A stretch of DNA of 64,000 bases from Mesorhizobium sp. DCY119 (GTDB lineage: Bacteria; Pseudomonadota; Alphaproteobacteria; Rhizobiales; Rhizobiaceae): positions 2,108,501-2,172,500 of the forward strand of contig NZ_CP031834.1 in the NCBI RefSeq assembly GCF_003590645.1. The letters are read 5' to 3'. The notes below the pieces were generated by a model. It ran no database searches and had not been told where the DNA came from. It saw only the letters and a list, made by a program, of their open reading frames with translations. Position numbers and translations under genes: made by a program. Shown here piece by piece: positions 51,296 to 60,271 of this stretch; the stretch's first letter is position 1, and every line of letters begins with the position of its first letter.

Positions 51296-52223
51296 GGAGA
51301 AATCCGGCAAGGCTGAGGGTGGCGGGAGTATCAGGAACGCGATCCTGATAGCCGGGCCGACCGCCAGCGGCAAGTCGGCGCTTGCGCTCGACCTCGCCGA
51401 GAAGAAAAACGGCGTGATCGTCAACACGGATTCCATGCAAGGCTATGCCGTGCTGAACGTGTTGACGGCGCGGCCAAGCGCGGAGGACCTGGCGCGCGCG
51501 CCGCATCATCTCTACGGCCACGTTTCACCGAGAACGGCCTATTCGACCGGCGCATGGCTGCGCGACGTGATGAGGCTGATGGGCGAAGGGGTGTTCGAGG
51601 GCAGAACGCCGATTTTCGTTGGTGGCACCGGGCTCTATTTTCGGGCGCTGGCTGAAGGCATTTCCGAGATGCCGGAAATCCCGCCGGCGATCCGCGACCG
51701 GTGGCGCTATCGCCTGCTCGAGGACGGACCCGACCGGCTGCACCGCATCCTGCGGCAGGAAGATCCCGAAACCGCCCAGCGCCTGCGCCCGACCGACGGG
51801 CAACGCATCGTACGGGCGCTGGAAGTGCTGGAGGCATCGGGCCGTTCCATCCTGCGCTGGCAGCAGGAACGCGGGCGTCCGCTCATCGATCGGGCAAACG
51901 CTCACTTTTTCGTGATCGAGCCGGAGCGGCCGGTACTTGTGAATCGCATCGACCAGCGTTTTGAGCGTATGCTGGAAATGGGCGCTCTTGAAGAGGTGAG
52001 GGCGCTGAGCGCATTGGCGCTCGATCCGGCCTTGCCTGCCATGAAGGCGATCGGCGTTCGGGAGCTTCAGGCAGCCGATTCAGGGGAGTTGGAATTTTCC
52101 GAGGCAATAGCACGCGCCAAAATTGCAACCAGGCAATATTCCAAGCGGCAAGGCACATGGTTTCGCAACCAGCTCGGGCCGGAATGGAAACGCATTGGGG
52201 CAGCCGAGGCTTTGGAAACGTAA
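51294..52223 (+). CDS. miaA: tRNA dimethylallyltransferase
   Basis: A 309-residue enzyme adding a dimethylallyl group to A37 of tRNAs that read UNN codons. Motifs: P-loop AILIAGPTASGKSALALDLA, VNTDSMQGYAVLNVLTARP, PHHLYGH, GGTGLYFRALAEGISEMPEIP, and the C-terminal KIATRQYSKRQGTWFRNQL. The start ATG at 51294 overlaps the serB start head to head (CATG). There is no good ribosome site upstream, consistent with a leaderless or very short-leader mRNA. A much longer in-frame stretch upstream is antisense serB and not coding. Confidence 0.94.
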   Translation: MEKSGKAEGGGSIRNAILIAGPTASGKSALALDLAEKKNGVIVNTDSMQGYAVLNVLTARPSAEDLARAPHHLYGHVSPRTAYSTGAWLRDVMRLMGEGVFEGRTPIFVGGTGLYFRALAEGISEMPEIPPAIRDRWRYRLLEDGPDRLHRILRQEDPETAQRLRPTDGQRIVRALEVLEASGRSILRWQQERGRPLIDRANAHFFVIEPERPVLVNRIDQRFERMLEMGALEEVRALSALALDPALPAMKAIGVRELQAADSGELEFSEAIARAKIATRQYSKRQGTWFRNQLGPEWKRIGAAEALET

Positions 52224-52359
52224 AGGGCAGTGGGGAAATTCAACACGGATAAAGCGGCAGTCGCAGACGTCCCGTCTTCGCCTTGCGGTTGCGGGGATTA
52301 ACCCTCCGTAAGGCCCAAGGTGGCATAACGGTTTACGAAAGCTCGTCAACGGAAAGAAT

Positions 52360-53151
52360 ATGCGCTTCCACCAGTCGGAATCGGCTTTTTTTGTATTGAT
52401 TACCGTTATTCTCGCGGCCGGAGCGGTGATCGTGCATGCCTACGGCGTTCTTCACACGTCGACCGAGACGCTTTACCAGCCGGAGCGGATGCAGGGCGTC
52501 GCCTATCTTTCCAAACTGCTTTTCGCGACCGGCGTTCTTCTTGCAACCGCGCTGTTCTTCGGCATTTTCTTCATCTACCCGCAAATCCGCACCCAGGTGA
52601 AAGAGCAGGGCAAGCTGCGTGCCATGACGGCCTCGCTCAGCGCCCGCTCGGTGACACTGGAACAGGCCGCGCTCACCGACGCGCTGACCGGCATGCAGAA
52701 CCGGCGCTACTTCGACGATGCGCTGAGGGAATATCTCGAGGAGTTTCGCAAGATCGACAAGCCTGTCGGCCTGATGATCCTCGATCTCGACCATTTCAAG
52801 CAGGTCAACGACACGCACGGGCACGATATCGGCGACGATGTGCTGCGCGCGGTGGCCAGTTGCCTGAAGGACATGACCCGCTATCACGATGTCGTCGCAC
52901 GTCTCGGTGGTGAGGAATTCGCGGTGGTCGCGCCCAATATGGACGCCGACATGCTCACCCGGCTGGCCGAGCGCATTCGCAAGGCCATCGCCGCCACCAC
53001 GGTGTTCAACGGCAACATACGCTTGAAGATCACCACCAGCGTCGGCCTCGCCGTCTGGGATCGCAAGGAGACGGCCGAAGAGTTCTTCCGCCGCGCCGAC
53101 AAGCAGCTCTACGAGGCCAAGAGGCAGGGCCGTAATCGCGTCAGCGCCTGA
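52360..53151 (+). CDS. Membrane-anchored diguanylate cyclase
   Basis: A 263-residue protein: two membrane helices (residues 9-28 and 52-73) with a short periplasmic loop, a coiled linker, and a GGDEF domain from about 95 with DALTGMQNRRYFDD, LDLDHFKQVNDTHGHDIGDD and the active GGEEF at 183-187. A product-inhibition I-site RxxD (Arg174-Asp177) lies five residues before the GGEEF motif. It should make cyclic di-GMP. There is no EAL domain. The start at 52360 follows GGAAAGAAT. Confidence 0.9.
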   Translation: MRFHQSESAFFVLITVILAAGAVIVHAYGVLHTSTETLYQPERMQGVAYLSKLLFATGVLLATALFFGIFFIYPQIRTQVKEQGKLRAMTASLSARSVTLEQAALTDALTGMQNRRYFDDALREYLEEFRKIDKPVGLMILDLDHFKQVNDTHGHDIGDDVLRAVASCLKDMTRYHDVVARLGGEEFAVVAPNMDADMLTRLAERIRKAIAATTVFNGNIRLKITTSVGLAVWDRKETAEEFFRRADKQLYEAKRQGRNRVSA

Positions 53152-53207
53152 GAATTCCACGTGAATTCGTGATGCTGGCCTTCTGACACTGATTTTCTGC
53201 GCTTACC

Positions 53208-53304
53208 TAGAGCGCCACGCGTCCTATTGGACGCGTAAAGGACGCTCTGGAAATTTGAGTTGGCGCATGACCCCGAAATCGATTCCGATTTCGGGGTCAT
53301 GCGC
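53208..53304. repeat. Double-hairpin repeat, family E
   Basis: A first hairpin ACGCGTCC-TATT-GGACGCGT (53217-53236) inside an AGAGCG...CGCTCT outer stem is followed by a 19-bp perfect stem (53263-53281 with 53286-53304, loop ATTC). Units of this type (agagcg...cgctct plus GCGCATGACCCCGAAATCG) are very common intergenically in Mesorhizobium. It lies between convergent genes and could terminate both. Confidence 0.82.
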
Positions 53305-53445
53305 GTGCTCACGTACCTAAATGTACGCTCCGCTCCGGTTCTCGAAAACCAGCGCCATAAGACTCAGCCTGACGAATTCCTGCTGGAATTCTTCCCAAGC
53401 CAGCCAGAATTGCAATTGGTGTGGGCGCTGAAAGTCGTTTCGATT

Positions 53446-55272
53446 TCAATCCGAGCGCGGGCGGAGCCCAAAGGTCGTCGTCTTGAGACCGAAGCTGACA
53501 TCGAGGTCATCGGCTGCCGGGATTGCGGTCGCAGTTTTGCGATAACCGGGATCGCCGGCCTGGCGCTGCACGTCGACGGCTTCGGAGAAGCCGAGATTCT
53601 GCTGCGGACGGGGCACGTTGCGCAGCCGCTCTACGATCGCGGCTAGGTCGACATCCGCATCGTCCGTGCTGGTTGCATCGGAGGCATGACGCTTGCCGGC
53701 ACCGGGTATCAGATTTGCCGGCAGGCGCTCGAATTTCAGGCGCATGGTGGTCGCGACACCTTCGCCGAAGGCGATGGCCTCGCGCTGACCCATGGAGGAC
53801 AGAAAGGACAGGGTGGAGGCCGAAGAGTCGGCGATCGCCGAGCGGATGATCTTCTGGTCCTGGTCGTTGGCGAGCCGCATGGCGAAGACCGTCGAGCACT
53901 GCGACAGGATCGTTGGGTCGAGATCGCCCGGCCGCTGCGTCACCACGCCGAGATAGCAGCCATATTTGCGGCCTTCCTTGGCGATGCGCGACATGGCGTG
54001 GCGGGTCGGCGCGAAGCCCAGCCGTGGATCGGAAGGCATGTAGCGATGCGCTTCCTCGCACAGCACCAGCAGCTTCAGCCGCCCCTCGCTCCACAGTGCC
54101 AGGTCGAAGGCGAGCCGGGCCAGAACGGAGCAGACCGAGTTCACCACTTCCGACGGCATGCCGGCCATCTCGAAGCAGGTGATGGGCCGGCCTCCATGCG
54201 GGATGCGGAAGATGTTGCCGATGGTCTGATGGATCGTGTCCTCGATCAGCCTGGAGGCGAACATAAAGCGGTAGCGTGGATCGGCCACGGCCGACTCGAT
54301 GCGCGTCTTCAGCGCGCGATAGACTGGCCGGTCGTTCTTGCTTTCCAGCAGGCCCATGCGCTCGTCGATCTGCTTGATCAGGTCGGCCATGCGATAGGGC
54401 ACCGGCGTGTCGGCGGTCAGCGCATCGCCGCCGCGACGTATGAAGGTGCCGGCGTTGGGATTGCGATAGAGGTTCTTGGCATGCGGGATCAGGTCGCGCA
54501 GGACATCGAGTTCCTCGGGAACGATCTCACGCCCGCGAAACAGCACCTCCGCGAACTCCTCCAGCCGAAACAGCCAGAAGGGCAGGTCGAGCGACGAGGT
54601 ATCGACCTTGACGCTGAGTTCGGGCAGGGCGTCGGCGAATTCATTGTGCGGATCGAGGATCAGCACGCGCAGATCGGGCTTGGCCTGGATCGTCTTGCGC
54701 AGAAGCAGCGAAACGGCGGTGGATTTGCCGACGCCGGTGGTGCCGACCACGGCGAAATGGCGGGTCAGCGTGTCTTCGATGGCGATGCAGGCATCGATCG
54801 TCTCGTCCTGCGACAACTGCCCGATGGTGACGGCCTTGCGGCCGGCGAGATCATAAACTGCCTGAAGGTCGCGTGCGCGGATGCGGTGGGCAATCGCGCC
54901 GATATGCGGATAGACAGTGATGCCGCGATCGAAGGCCGGCTTTGCCGGCGGCGGGAGATCGCGGACCTCGCCAATCAGCTCGATGCTGACCTCGATGGCG
55001 TTGCGGCCGTCATTGTTCCAGACGCGGTCGGATTTGCCGATGGAATAGACGAGACCAACGGTGCGGCAGGCGCCGAGATTGATGGAGATCATGCGCCCGA
55101 CCGTCCACTGGCCGGTTACCGAACCATCGCTCGCGTCGGCGAAGGCTGCGATGGTGGCGCGGGCGCCGTCGCAATGAACCACGTGGCCGAGAACGCGTGC
55201 GTCCGGTTGCGCGTTGTCGCGACGTTCCTGCGAAGTTGGTTCTCCGCCGGATTTCTGCCCGTCGACATACAT
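53446..55272 (-). CDS. HerA-type ATPase (HAS-barrel, DUF87)
   Basis: A 608-residue hexameric-type ATPase. An N-terminal beta-barrel (about 25-110, VLGHVVHCDGARATIAAF) is followed by the P-loop FAVVGTTGVGKST (residues 173-185) with DPHNEFADALPE. LKLLVLCEEAHRYMPS supplies the Walker B near 395, and VVTQRPGDLDPTILSQCSTVFAMRL the sensor/arginine-finger region. Relatives pump DNA with NurA in Archaea and Thermus, or act in defence systems. No NurA-like nuclease is adjacent here; it stands alone as in most rhizobia. Confidence 0.9.
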   Translation of the reverse strand: MYVDGQKSGGEPTSQERRDNAQPDARVLGHVVHCDGARATIAAFADASDGSVTGQWTVGRMISINLGACRTVGLVYSIGKSDRVWNNDGRNAIEVSIELIGEVRDLPPPAKPAFDRGITVYPHIGAIAHRIRARDLQAVYDLAGRKAVTIGQLSQDETIDACIAIEDTLTRHFAVVGTTGVGKSTAVSLLLRKTIQAKPDLRVLILDPHNEFADALPELSVKVDTSSLDLPFWLFRLEEFAEVLFRGREIVPEELDVLRDLIPHAKNLYRNPNAGTFIRRGGDALTADTPVPYRMADLIKQIDERMGLLESKNDRPVYRALKTRIESAVADPRYRFMFASRLIEDTIHQTIGNIFRIPHGGRPITCFEMAGMPSEVVNSVCSVLARLAFDLALWSEGRLKLLVLCEEAHRYMPSDPRLGFAPTRHAMSRIAKEGRKYGCYLGVVTQRPGDLDPTILSQCSTVFAMRLANDQDQKIIRSAIADSSASTLSFLSSMGQREAIAFGEGVATTMRLKFERLPANLIPGAGKRHASDATSTDDADVDLAAIVERLRNVPRPQQNLGFSEAVDVQRQAGDPGYRKTATAIPAADDLDVSFGLKTTTFGLRPRSD

Positions 55273-55512
55273 GGAAATGACTGCGCCTCTCGGAAGTGTC
55301 CTATTTGCGAAAAGTCTATCGACATGGGGTTAAGGCCGCGTGTCGGGGCATGGTTGAGCAGTCGTTAAGGATGTCGGTCAAAGTCGCGGGATCGTGATTT
55401 CAGAGGCCGCAAATCGGTCACAGGCGGGGATGAGCATCGACGTTACTGAAGGGCGAAAATCTTTGCCCCAATGCCTTCGAACGGCTTTGCGGCAGCATTC
55501 TTGGAGGGCGCC

Positions 55513-56817
55513 ATGCGCGTGTCTCTGTCTGGAATTTTCGGCAAAAAAGGTGGCTTGACCGCGATGGCGCTGATCGTGGCGCTGGGCGGAACTGTCTCCG
55601 CGCCTTCGGTCTTGCCTGGCAATCAGGCCGCACTGGCTGCGAGCTTCTCCAGCTCGACCCATGAAAGGCTTTCCCGCTACGGTGAGTGGCGAACGTCGTC
55701 GCGGTTCGGGCAGGTGTGGGTTCCGACCGTGCAGGCCGGGTGGCGGCCTTATACGGTCGGCCACTGGGTCTGGACTGACGATGGCTGGTACTGGCAGTCC
55801 GACGAGCCTTTCGGCTGGGTCGTCTTCCACTACGGGCGTTGGGCTTTCGACCAGGATATCGGCTGGGTCTGGATCGCCGGCAACGACTGGGCTCCGGCCT
55901 GGGTCGTCTGGCGCGAGAGCGACGAGGATGTCGGCTGGGTGCCCGCGCCGCCGCCCACGGTCGTCGTCGAGGATGACTGGTGGTCGTTCGTGCCGGTGGT
56001 GGCAATCGGTGCAGCCGCGATCCTGCCTGTGCTCAGGCCGGTGAGCGACAACGTCACCTATGTGCGCAATACGACAATCATCAACGAAAACATCACGGTG
56101 AACAATTACCGCGGTGCGGGCACGGTTCGCGTCGGCAATAGCGTCGTGCCGGTCAATGCCGGGCCATCGCTCAGCCGATTGCCAAGCACCGTCGTCAAAT
56201 CGGTGAGGGCGGCGAAGGTGGTGCCGCCGTCCAGCGGTGCGATCGCTACAGCTCATCTCGATCCGTCTAAGGGTGCGGTGATCAAGACGTCGGGAGTAAG
56301 GTTGAATCCGGCAGCGCAGCCTTCCGGTTTGGTGAAATCGAATACTGCTCCCGCACCGGCAACGGCTGCGCAGCAGCCCGCAAATCCAGGGGCAGGCCCG
56401 AAGAAGCCCGTTGGCGCGACTGCATCCGCTCAAAACGGGAAGAAGCTTCCAACTGTTGCGGCGGGCGCCGGAACTCCAGCCACGCCTTCGGTATTGAAAA
56501 CCCCGCAGCATCCGGTCAAAGCGGTAAGCGCGGCGGCGCAAAAACCGGTTGCCGTGAGTAGACACGTCACCAATGCCGGCGTCGCATCGCAACAATTGCT
56601 CCAGCGCCGTGCTGCCTTGCAACAACAGCGCAAACTCGCATCGGCGCAACAGCAGGCACGCAAGGCAGCGAAGCACCAGCAAGCAATGGCTATGCATGAG
56701 AGGTCGACGGTACACCCGCAGGCAAAGGCCATGGCCCGGCATGCGATGGCGCCGGCGCAGGCAAGGCGGGCCGCCAAGTGTGACCCGCACGATCCGCGCT
56801 GCAAGCGGCCCGGTTAA
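55513..56817 (+). CDS. Secreted Trp-rich protein (DUF6600-type) with Ala/Gln/Lys-rich tail
   Basis: A 434-residue protein with a signal peptide (hydrophobic segment about 17-43, ALAA). Residues 50-150 are rich in repeating W-Y/F-x-W units: GHWVWTDDGWYWQSDEPFGWVVFHYGRWAFDQDIGWVWIAGNDWAP, a known pattern in DUF6600 proteins of unknown function. Residues 200-434 are low complexity (Ala, Pro, Gln, Lys, His). The ATG at 55513 has GGAGGGCGCC before it; a 14-codon upstream start is less likely. It is not closely linked to neighbours. Confidence 0.8.
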   Translation: MRVSLSGIFGKKGGLTAMALIVALGGTVSAPSVLPGNQAALAASFSSSTHERLSRYGEWRTSSRFGQVWVPTVQAGWRPYTVGHWVWTDDGWYWQSDEPFGWVVFHYGRWAFDQDIGWVWIAGNDWAPAWVVWRESDEDVGWVPAPPPTVVVEDDWWSFVPVVAIGAAAILPVLRPVSDNVTYVRNTTIINENITVNNYRGAGTVRVGNSVVPVNAGPSLSRLPSTVVKSVRAAKVVPPSSGAIATAHLDPSKGAVIKTSGVRLNPAAQPSGLVKSNTAPAPATAAQQPANPGAGPKKPVGATASAQNGKKLPTVAAGAGTPATPSVLKTPQHPVKAVSAAAQKPVAVSRHVTNAGVASQQLLQRRAALQQQRKLASAQQQARKAAKHQQAMAMHERSTVHPQAKAMARHAMAPAQARRAAKCDPHDPRCKRPG

Positions 56818-56833
56818 TTGACGAAAATGTAAC

Positions 56834-56862
56834 CCGGACCCGCCGTTTGACGGGTCCGGTTT
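56834..56862 (+). terminator. Terminator-like hairpin after the Trp-rich protein gene
   Basis: A 9-bp stem CCGGACCCG/CGGGTCCGG (56834-56842 with 56851-56859), 8-nt loop, followed by TTT. It lies 16 bases after the stop. Confidence 0.65.
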
Positions 56863-57056
56863 CCGTCTGACCGCCGGCTGGCTCGGTTTTCACGTTCCTG
56901 TCGACGGCATTTGCTGAAAATGATAGGTTTGCGATGGAGTTGGGTTGGGCGCATTGCGCCCAAGAACATGGGAAATGTCTTGAGAGTATCATTTCCGGTG
57001 AATGATCCGGGGTTTGCCGCGCGTGCGGCAACGCCTTCGACCTGCTGTGGACGCCG

Positions 57057-58157
57057 ATGAGGCAGGACGTTGCGGATAAGGCATTGAAGGCGGTTTATGA
57101 GGCCGCGCTGATGCCGGAGACATGGCCCGACGCGATGCAGATGATTTCAGCGGCCTGCAACGCTTCGCTGGCGCTTGGCCAGCTGGTCGGCAAGGACGGC
57201 TACAACGCGATCGCGAGCCGGGGCAGCGAAGGCCTGTTGCGCGACTATGTCGACGGCGGCTGGCACGAGAACAACCCGCGCATGATGCGGGGGTTGGCGA
57301 TCACGCAGGCCGGCTTTCGCGGTCTGGTCACCGAGCGGCAGATGTTTACGGCGGAGGAGCGGGCGCGCCTGCCGTTCGAACAGGAATTCGCGCCCAGATA
57401 TGACATCACCTCGGAAGCGGGCACGGTCGTTGCCTCGCATGCCGGTTCTCACTTCGTCCTGACGGTCCAGCGCGGATTGCGCGCAGGCTCGTTCGAAGAC
57501 GACGAACTGAAGGCCATGAACCATTTTGTCGACAATGTTGCGGCGGCTTGTTCCTTCGCACTTCGCGCCAAGCTGGAGCAGGCCGCCAATATGCTTGATG
57601 CATTGGGTGCGCGCGGCGAGGCGTTGGCTCTTCTAACACCCGCCGGCCGTATTCTTCACTTCACGGCCCCTTTCGAGAAGCTGCTGACCGATCGCCTGAC
57701 TGTCCGAAACAGTCATGTTCACGCGGTCGAGGCCGGTGATGACGTCCGCCTGCAGGAGTTGATCGCGCGGGCCGCAGACAGGCCGGCGCTTGCAAGCGAG
57801 CCTTCGAACAGCGTGTTCCTGCGGCGGGCGACAGGCCGGCCGCTCGTCGTGCGCTGCCTGCCGATCGCTGGTGCGGCGCGTGACTTCTTTGGCTTGGCAC
57901 GAATGATCATGACGGTCGATGATCTCGAAAGACCCCGCTCGACCGCCGTGCATGAGAGCCTGCGCGACGCCTTCGGACTGACGGCTGCGGAAGTGCGCCT
58001 GGCAGTACGGATCGGGCGGGGAGAAATGCTGCGCGCGGCCGCTGCCGGTGAGGGCGTCTCGTTCGAGACGGCTCGCACGCGGCTAAAGCTCATCTTCGAC
58101 AAGACAGGCACACGCCGGCAGGCGGAACTTGCCGTTCTGATCAGCCGCCTCGGGTGA
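57057..58157 (+). CDS. LuxR-type regulator, copy 2
   Basis: A 366-residue protein with the same plan as that at 21544-22653: an N-terminal sensor region (ALMPETWPDAMQMISAACNASLALGQ, YVDGGWHENNPRMMRG) and a C-terminal helix-turn-helix (FGLTAAEVRLAVRIGRGEMLRAAAAGEGVSFETARTRLKLIFDKTGTRRQAELAVLISRL). It ends about 80 bases before the ilv leader but reads in the same direction, so a link with ilvBN is possible but not shown. The ligand is unknown. Confidence 0.86.
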   Translation: MRQDVADKALKAVYEAALMPETWPDAMQMISAACNASLALGQLVGKDGYNAIASRGSEGLLRDYVDGGWHENNPRMMRGLAITQAGFRGLVTERQMFTAEERARLPFEQEFAPRYDITSEAGTVVASHAGSHFVLTVQRGLRAGSFEDDELKAMNHFVDNVAAACSFALRAKLEQAANMLDALGARGEALALLTPAGRILHFTAPFEKLLTDRLTVRNSHVHAVEAGDDVRLQELIARAADRPALASEPSNSVFLRRATGRPLVVRCLPIAGAARDFFGLARMIMTVDDLERPRSTAVHESLRDAFGLTAAEVRLAVRIGRGEMLRAAAAGEGVSFETARTRLKLIFDKTGTRRQAELAVLISRLG

Positions 58158-58240
58158 CCAGATAGCCGCCGCAGAATTCTCCTTACGCTGCGTATTTTTC
58201 CCGTTGACGCGCTTTCGGAGCGCAACTATGGTTCGCGACC

Positions 58241-58294
58241 ATGAAGACAGCACTCATTCTCGTAGTAGGAAGGCGCGTGGGCAAGGCGGTGTAA
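58241..58294 (+). CDS. Branched-chain leader peptide of the ilv operon
   Basis: A 17-residue frame MKTALILVVGRRVGKAV. Codons 5-9 read Leu-Ile-Leu-Val-Val, the three branched-chain amino acids whose synthesis the next genes begin. A GGCGGT-GTA-ACCGCC hairpin (58285-58299) overlaps its stop, a typical pause site, and a terminator follows at 58328. Confidence 0.8.
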   Translation: MKTALILVVGRRVGKAV

Positions 58295-58308
58295 CCGCCG
58301 GGCGAAAT

Positions 58309-58353
58309 CCCCCCATGCGCAAGACACAGGCTCCCTCGGGGGCCTTTTTTATT
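58309..58353 (+). promoter_or_regulatory. Attenuator in front of ilvB
   Basis: AGGCTCC-CTCG-GGGGCCT (58328-58345; one T-G pair) followed by TTTTTTATT is an intrinsic terminator just upstream of ilvB. A run of six C (58309-58314) could instead pair with the G-run of the terminator and block it. Combined with the Leu/Ile/Val leader peptide this indicates ribosome-mediated attenuation. Confidence 0.72.
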
Positions 58354-58411
58354 GCCAAAAATACCGATACGACCAGCAATCGCAAAAAGCGGAAGAGACG
58401 GAACCAGACCG

Positions 58412-60199
58412 ATGAGCAACGGACAGAACGAAACCGGACGGCGTGAAATGAGCGGCGCCGAAATGGTGGTACAGGCGCTGAAGGACAATGGCGTCAAGCA
58501 TCTCTTCGGCTATCCCGGCGGTGCGGTTCTTCCGATTTACGACGAGTTGTTCCAGCAGGACGATGTCGAGCACATCCTGGTCCGCCACGAGCAGGGCGCG
58601 GGCCACGCCGCGGAGGGCTATGCCCGTTCCACCGGCAAGGCCGGCGTCGTCCTCGTCACCTCCGGTCCCGGTGCGACCAACATGGTGACGCCGCTGCAGG
58701 ACGCGCTGTCGGATTCGATACCGCTGGTGTGCATCACCGGCCAGGCGCCGACAATGCTGATCGGCACCGATGCCTTCCAGGAATGCGACACGGTCGGCAT
58801 CACGCGGCCCTGCACCAAGCACAACTGGCTGGTGAAGGACGTCAACGATTTGGCTCGCATCCTGCACGAGGCTTTTCATGTCGCGACCACCGGCCGGCCC
58901 GGCCCGGTCGTCGTCGACGTGCCGAAAGACGTCCAGTTCGCCAAGGGCATCTACACGCCGCCGCAGACCGCGCCGCGCACCAGCTATCAGCCTAAGGTCC
59001 AGGGCGATCTCGAGAAGATCAAGGCTGCCGTGGCGCTGATGGCGGAGGCCAAGAAGCCGATCATCTATTCCGGCGGCGGCGTCATCAATTCAGGCCCCGA
59101 AGCGAGCCATTTGCTGCGCGAACTGGTCGACCTGACCGGTTTTCCGATCACTTCGACGCTGATGGGTCTCGGCGCTTATCCGGCCTCGGGCAAGAACTGG
59201 CTCGGCATGCTCGGCATGCACGGCAGCTACGAATCCAACATGGCGATGCACGATTGCGACGTCATGATCTGCATCGGCGCGCGCTTCGACGACCGCATCA
59301 CCGGCCGGCTCAACGCGTTCTCGCCAAACTCGAAGAAGATCCACATCGACATCGACCCGTCGTCGATCAACAAGAACGTCCGCGCCGACGTGCCGATCAT
59401 CGGCGATGTCGGGCATGTGCTGGAGGATCTCGTGCGGCTGTGGCGGGCGACCGCCAAGACCGACAAGAAGACGCTCTATCCCTGGTGGGAGCAGATCGCC
59501 AAATGGCGCGCGCGTGACTCCCTGGCTTTCAAGCCGAACAACGACGTCATCATGCCGCAACATGCGATCCAGCGGCTGTACGAGCTGACCAAGCACCTCG
59601 ACACCTACATCACGACCGAGGTCGGCCAGCACCAGATGTGGGCGGCGCAGCATTTCCATTTTGACAAGCCGAACCATTGGATGACCTCTGGCGGCCTCGG
59701 CACGATGGGCTACGGCCTGCCGGCGGCACTTGGGGTGCAGATCGCGCATCGGGAATCGCTGGTTATCGACATTGCCGGCGACGCTTCGGTGCAGATGACG
59801 ATTCAGGAGATGAGCACGGCGGTTCAGTATGAGGCGCCGATCAAGATCTTCATCCTGAACAACCAGTATATGGGCATGGTAAGGCAGTGGCAGCAGCTGC
59901 TGCACGGCAACCGCCTGTCGCATTCCTATACCGAGGCGATGCCGGACTTCGTCAAGCTGGCGGAGGCCTATGGCGGCCACGGCATTCGCTGTGAAAAGCC
60001 CGGCGATCTCGACGACGCGATCAAGGAGATGATCTCGGTGAAGAAGCCGGTGATCTTCGATTGCCGTGTCGCAGCACTTGCCAACTGCTTCCCGATGATC
60101 CCGTCGGGCAAGGCGCATAACGAAATGCTCCTGCCGGACGAGGCAACGGACGAGGCGGTCGCCAATGCCATCGACGCCAAGGGCAGGGAATTGGTGTGA
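58412..60199 (+). CDS. ilvB: Acetolactate synthase, large catalytic subunit
   Basis: A 595-residue ThDP enzyme: EMVVQALKDNGVKHLFGYPGGAVLPIYDEL, activating Glu in VRHEQGAGHAAEGYAR, GPGATNMVTPLQDALSDSIPL, and the C-terminal ThDP motif VIDIAGDASVQMTIQEMSTAVQYEAP...NNQYMGMVRQW. It makes acetolactate and acetohydroxybutyrate for valine, leucine and isoleucine. ATG at 58412 is in good position; ATG at 58448 is a shorter option. The gene is under the leader/attenuator at 58241-58353 and is followed by the regulatory subunit. Confidence 0.96.
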   Translation: MSNGQNETGRREMSGAEMVVQALKDNGVKHLFGYPGGAVLPIYDELFQQDDVEHILVRHEQGAGHAAEGYARSTGKAGVVLVTSGPGATNMVTPLQDALSDSIPLVCITGQAPTMLIGTDAFQECDTVGITRPCTKHNWLVKDVNDLARILHEAFHVATTGRPGPVVVDVPKDVQFAKGIYTPPQTAPRTSYQPKVQGDLEKIKAAVALMAEAKKPIIYSGGGVINSGPEASHLLRELVDLTGFPITSTLMGLGAYPASGKNWLGMLGMHGSYESNMAMHDCDVMICIGARFDDRITGRLNAFSPNSKKIHIDIDPSSINKNVRADVPIIGDVGHVLEDLVRLWRATAKTDKKTLYPWWEQIAKWRARDSLAFKPNNDVIMPQHAIQRLYELTKHLDTYITTEVGQHQMWAAQHFHFDKPNHWMTSGGLGTMGYGLPAALGVQIAHRESLVIDIAGDASVQMTIQEMSTAVQYEAPIKIFILNNQYMGMVRQWQQLLHGNRLSHSYTEAMPDFVKLAEAYGGHGIRCEKPGDLDDAIKEMISVKKPVIFDCRVAALANCFPMIPSGKAHNEMLLPDEATDEAVANAIDAKGRELV

Positions 60200-60271
60200 T
60201 CTGGGCGTCGCCCGGCAAAGGCCGTGCGGAAACAAAGCAATAGCCAAGAATTTTGAGAACGAGATTCAACA

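Noticed and set aside
53686-55368. 560-residue open frame on the plus strand opposite the HerA gene
   Set aside because: It is a high-GC antisense shadow; the minus-strand frame has clear Walker and HerA motifs.
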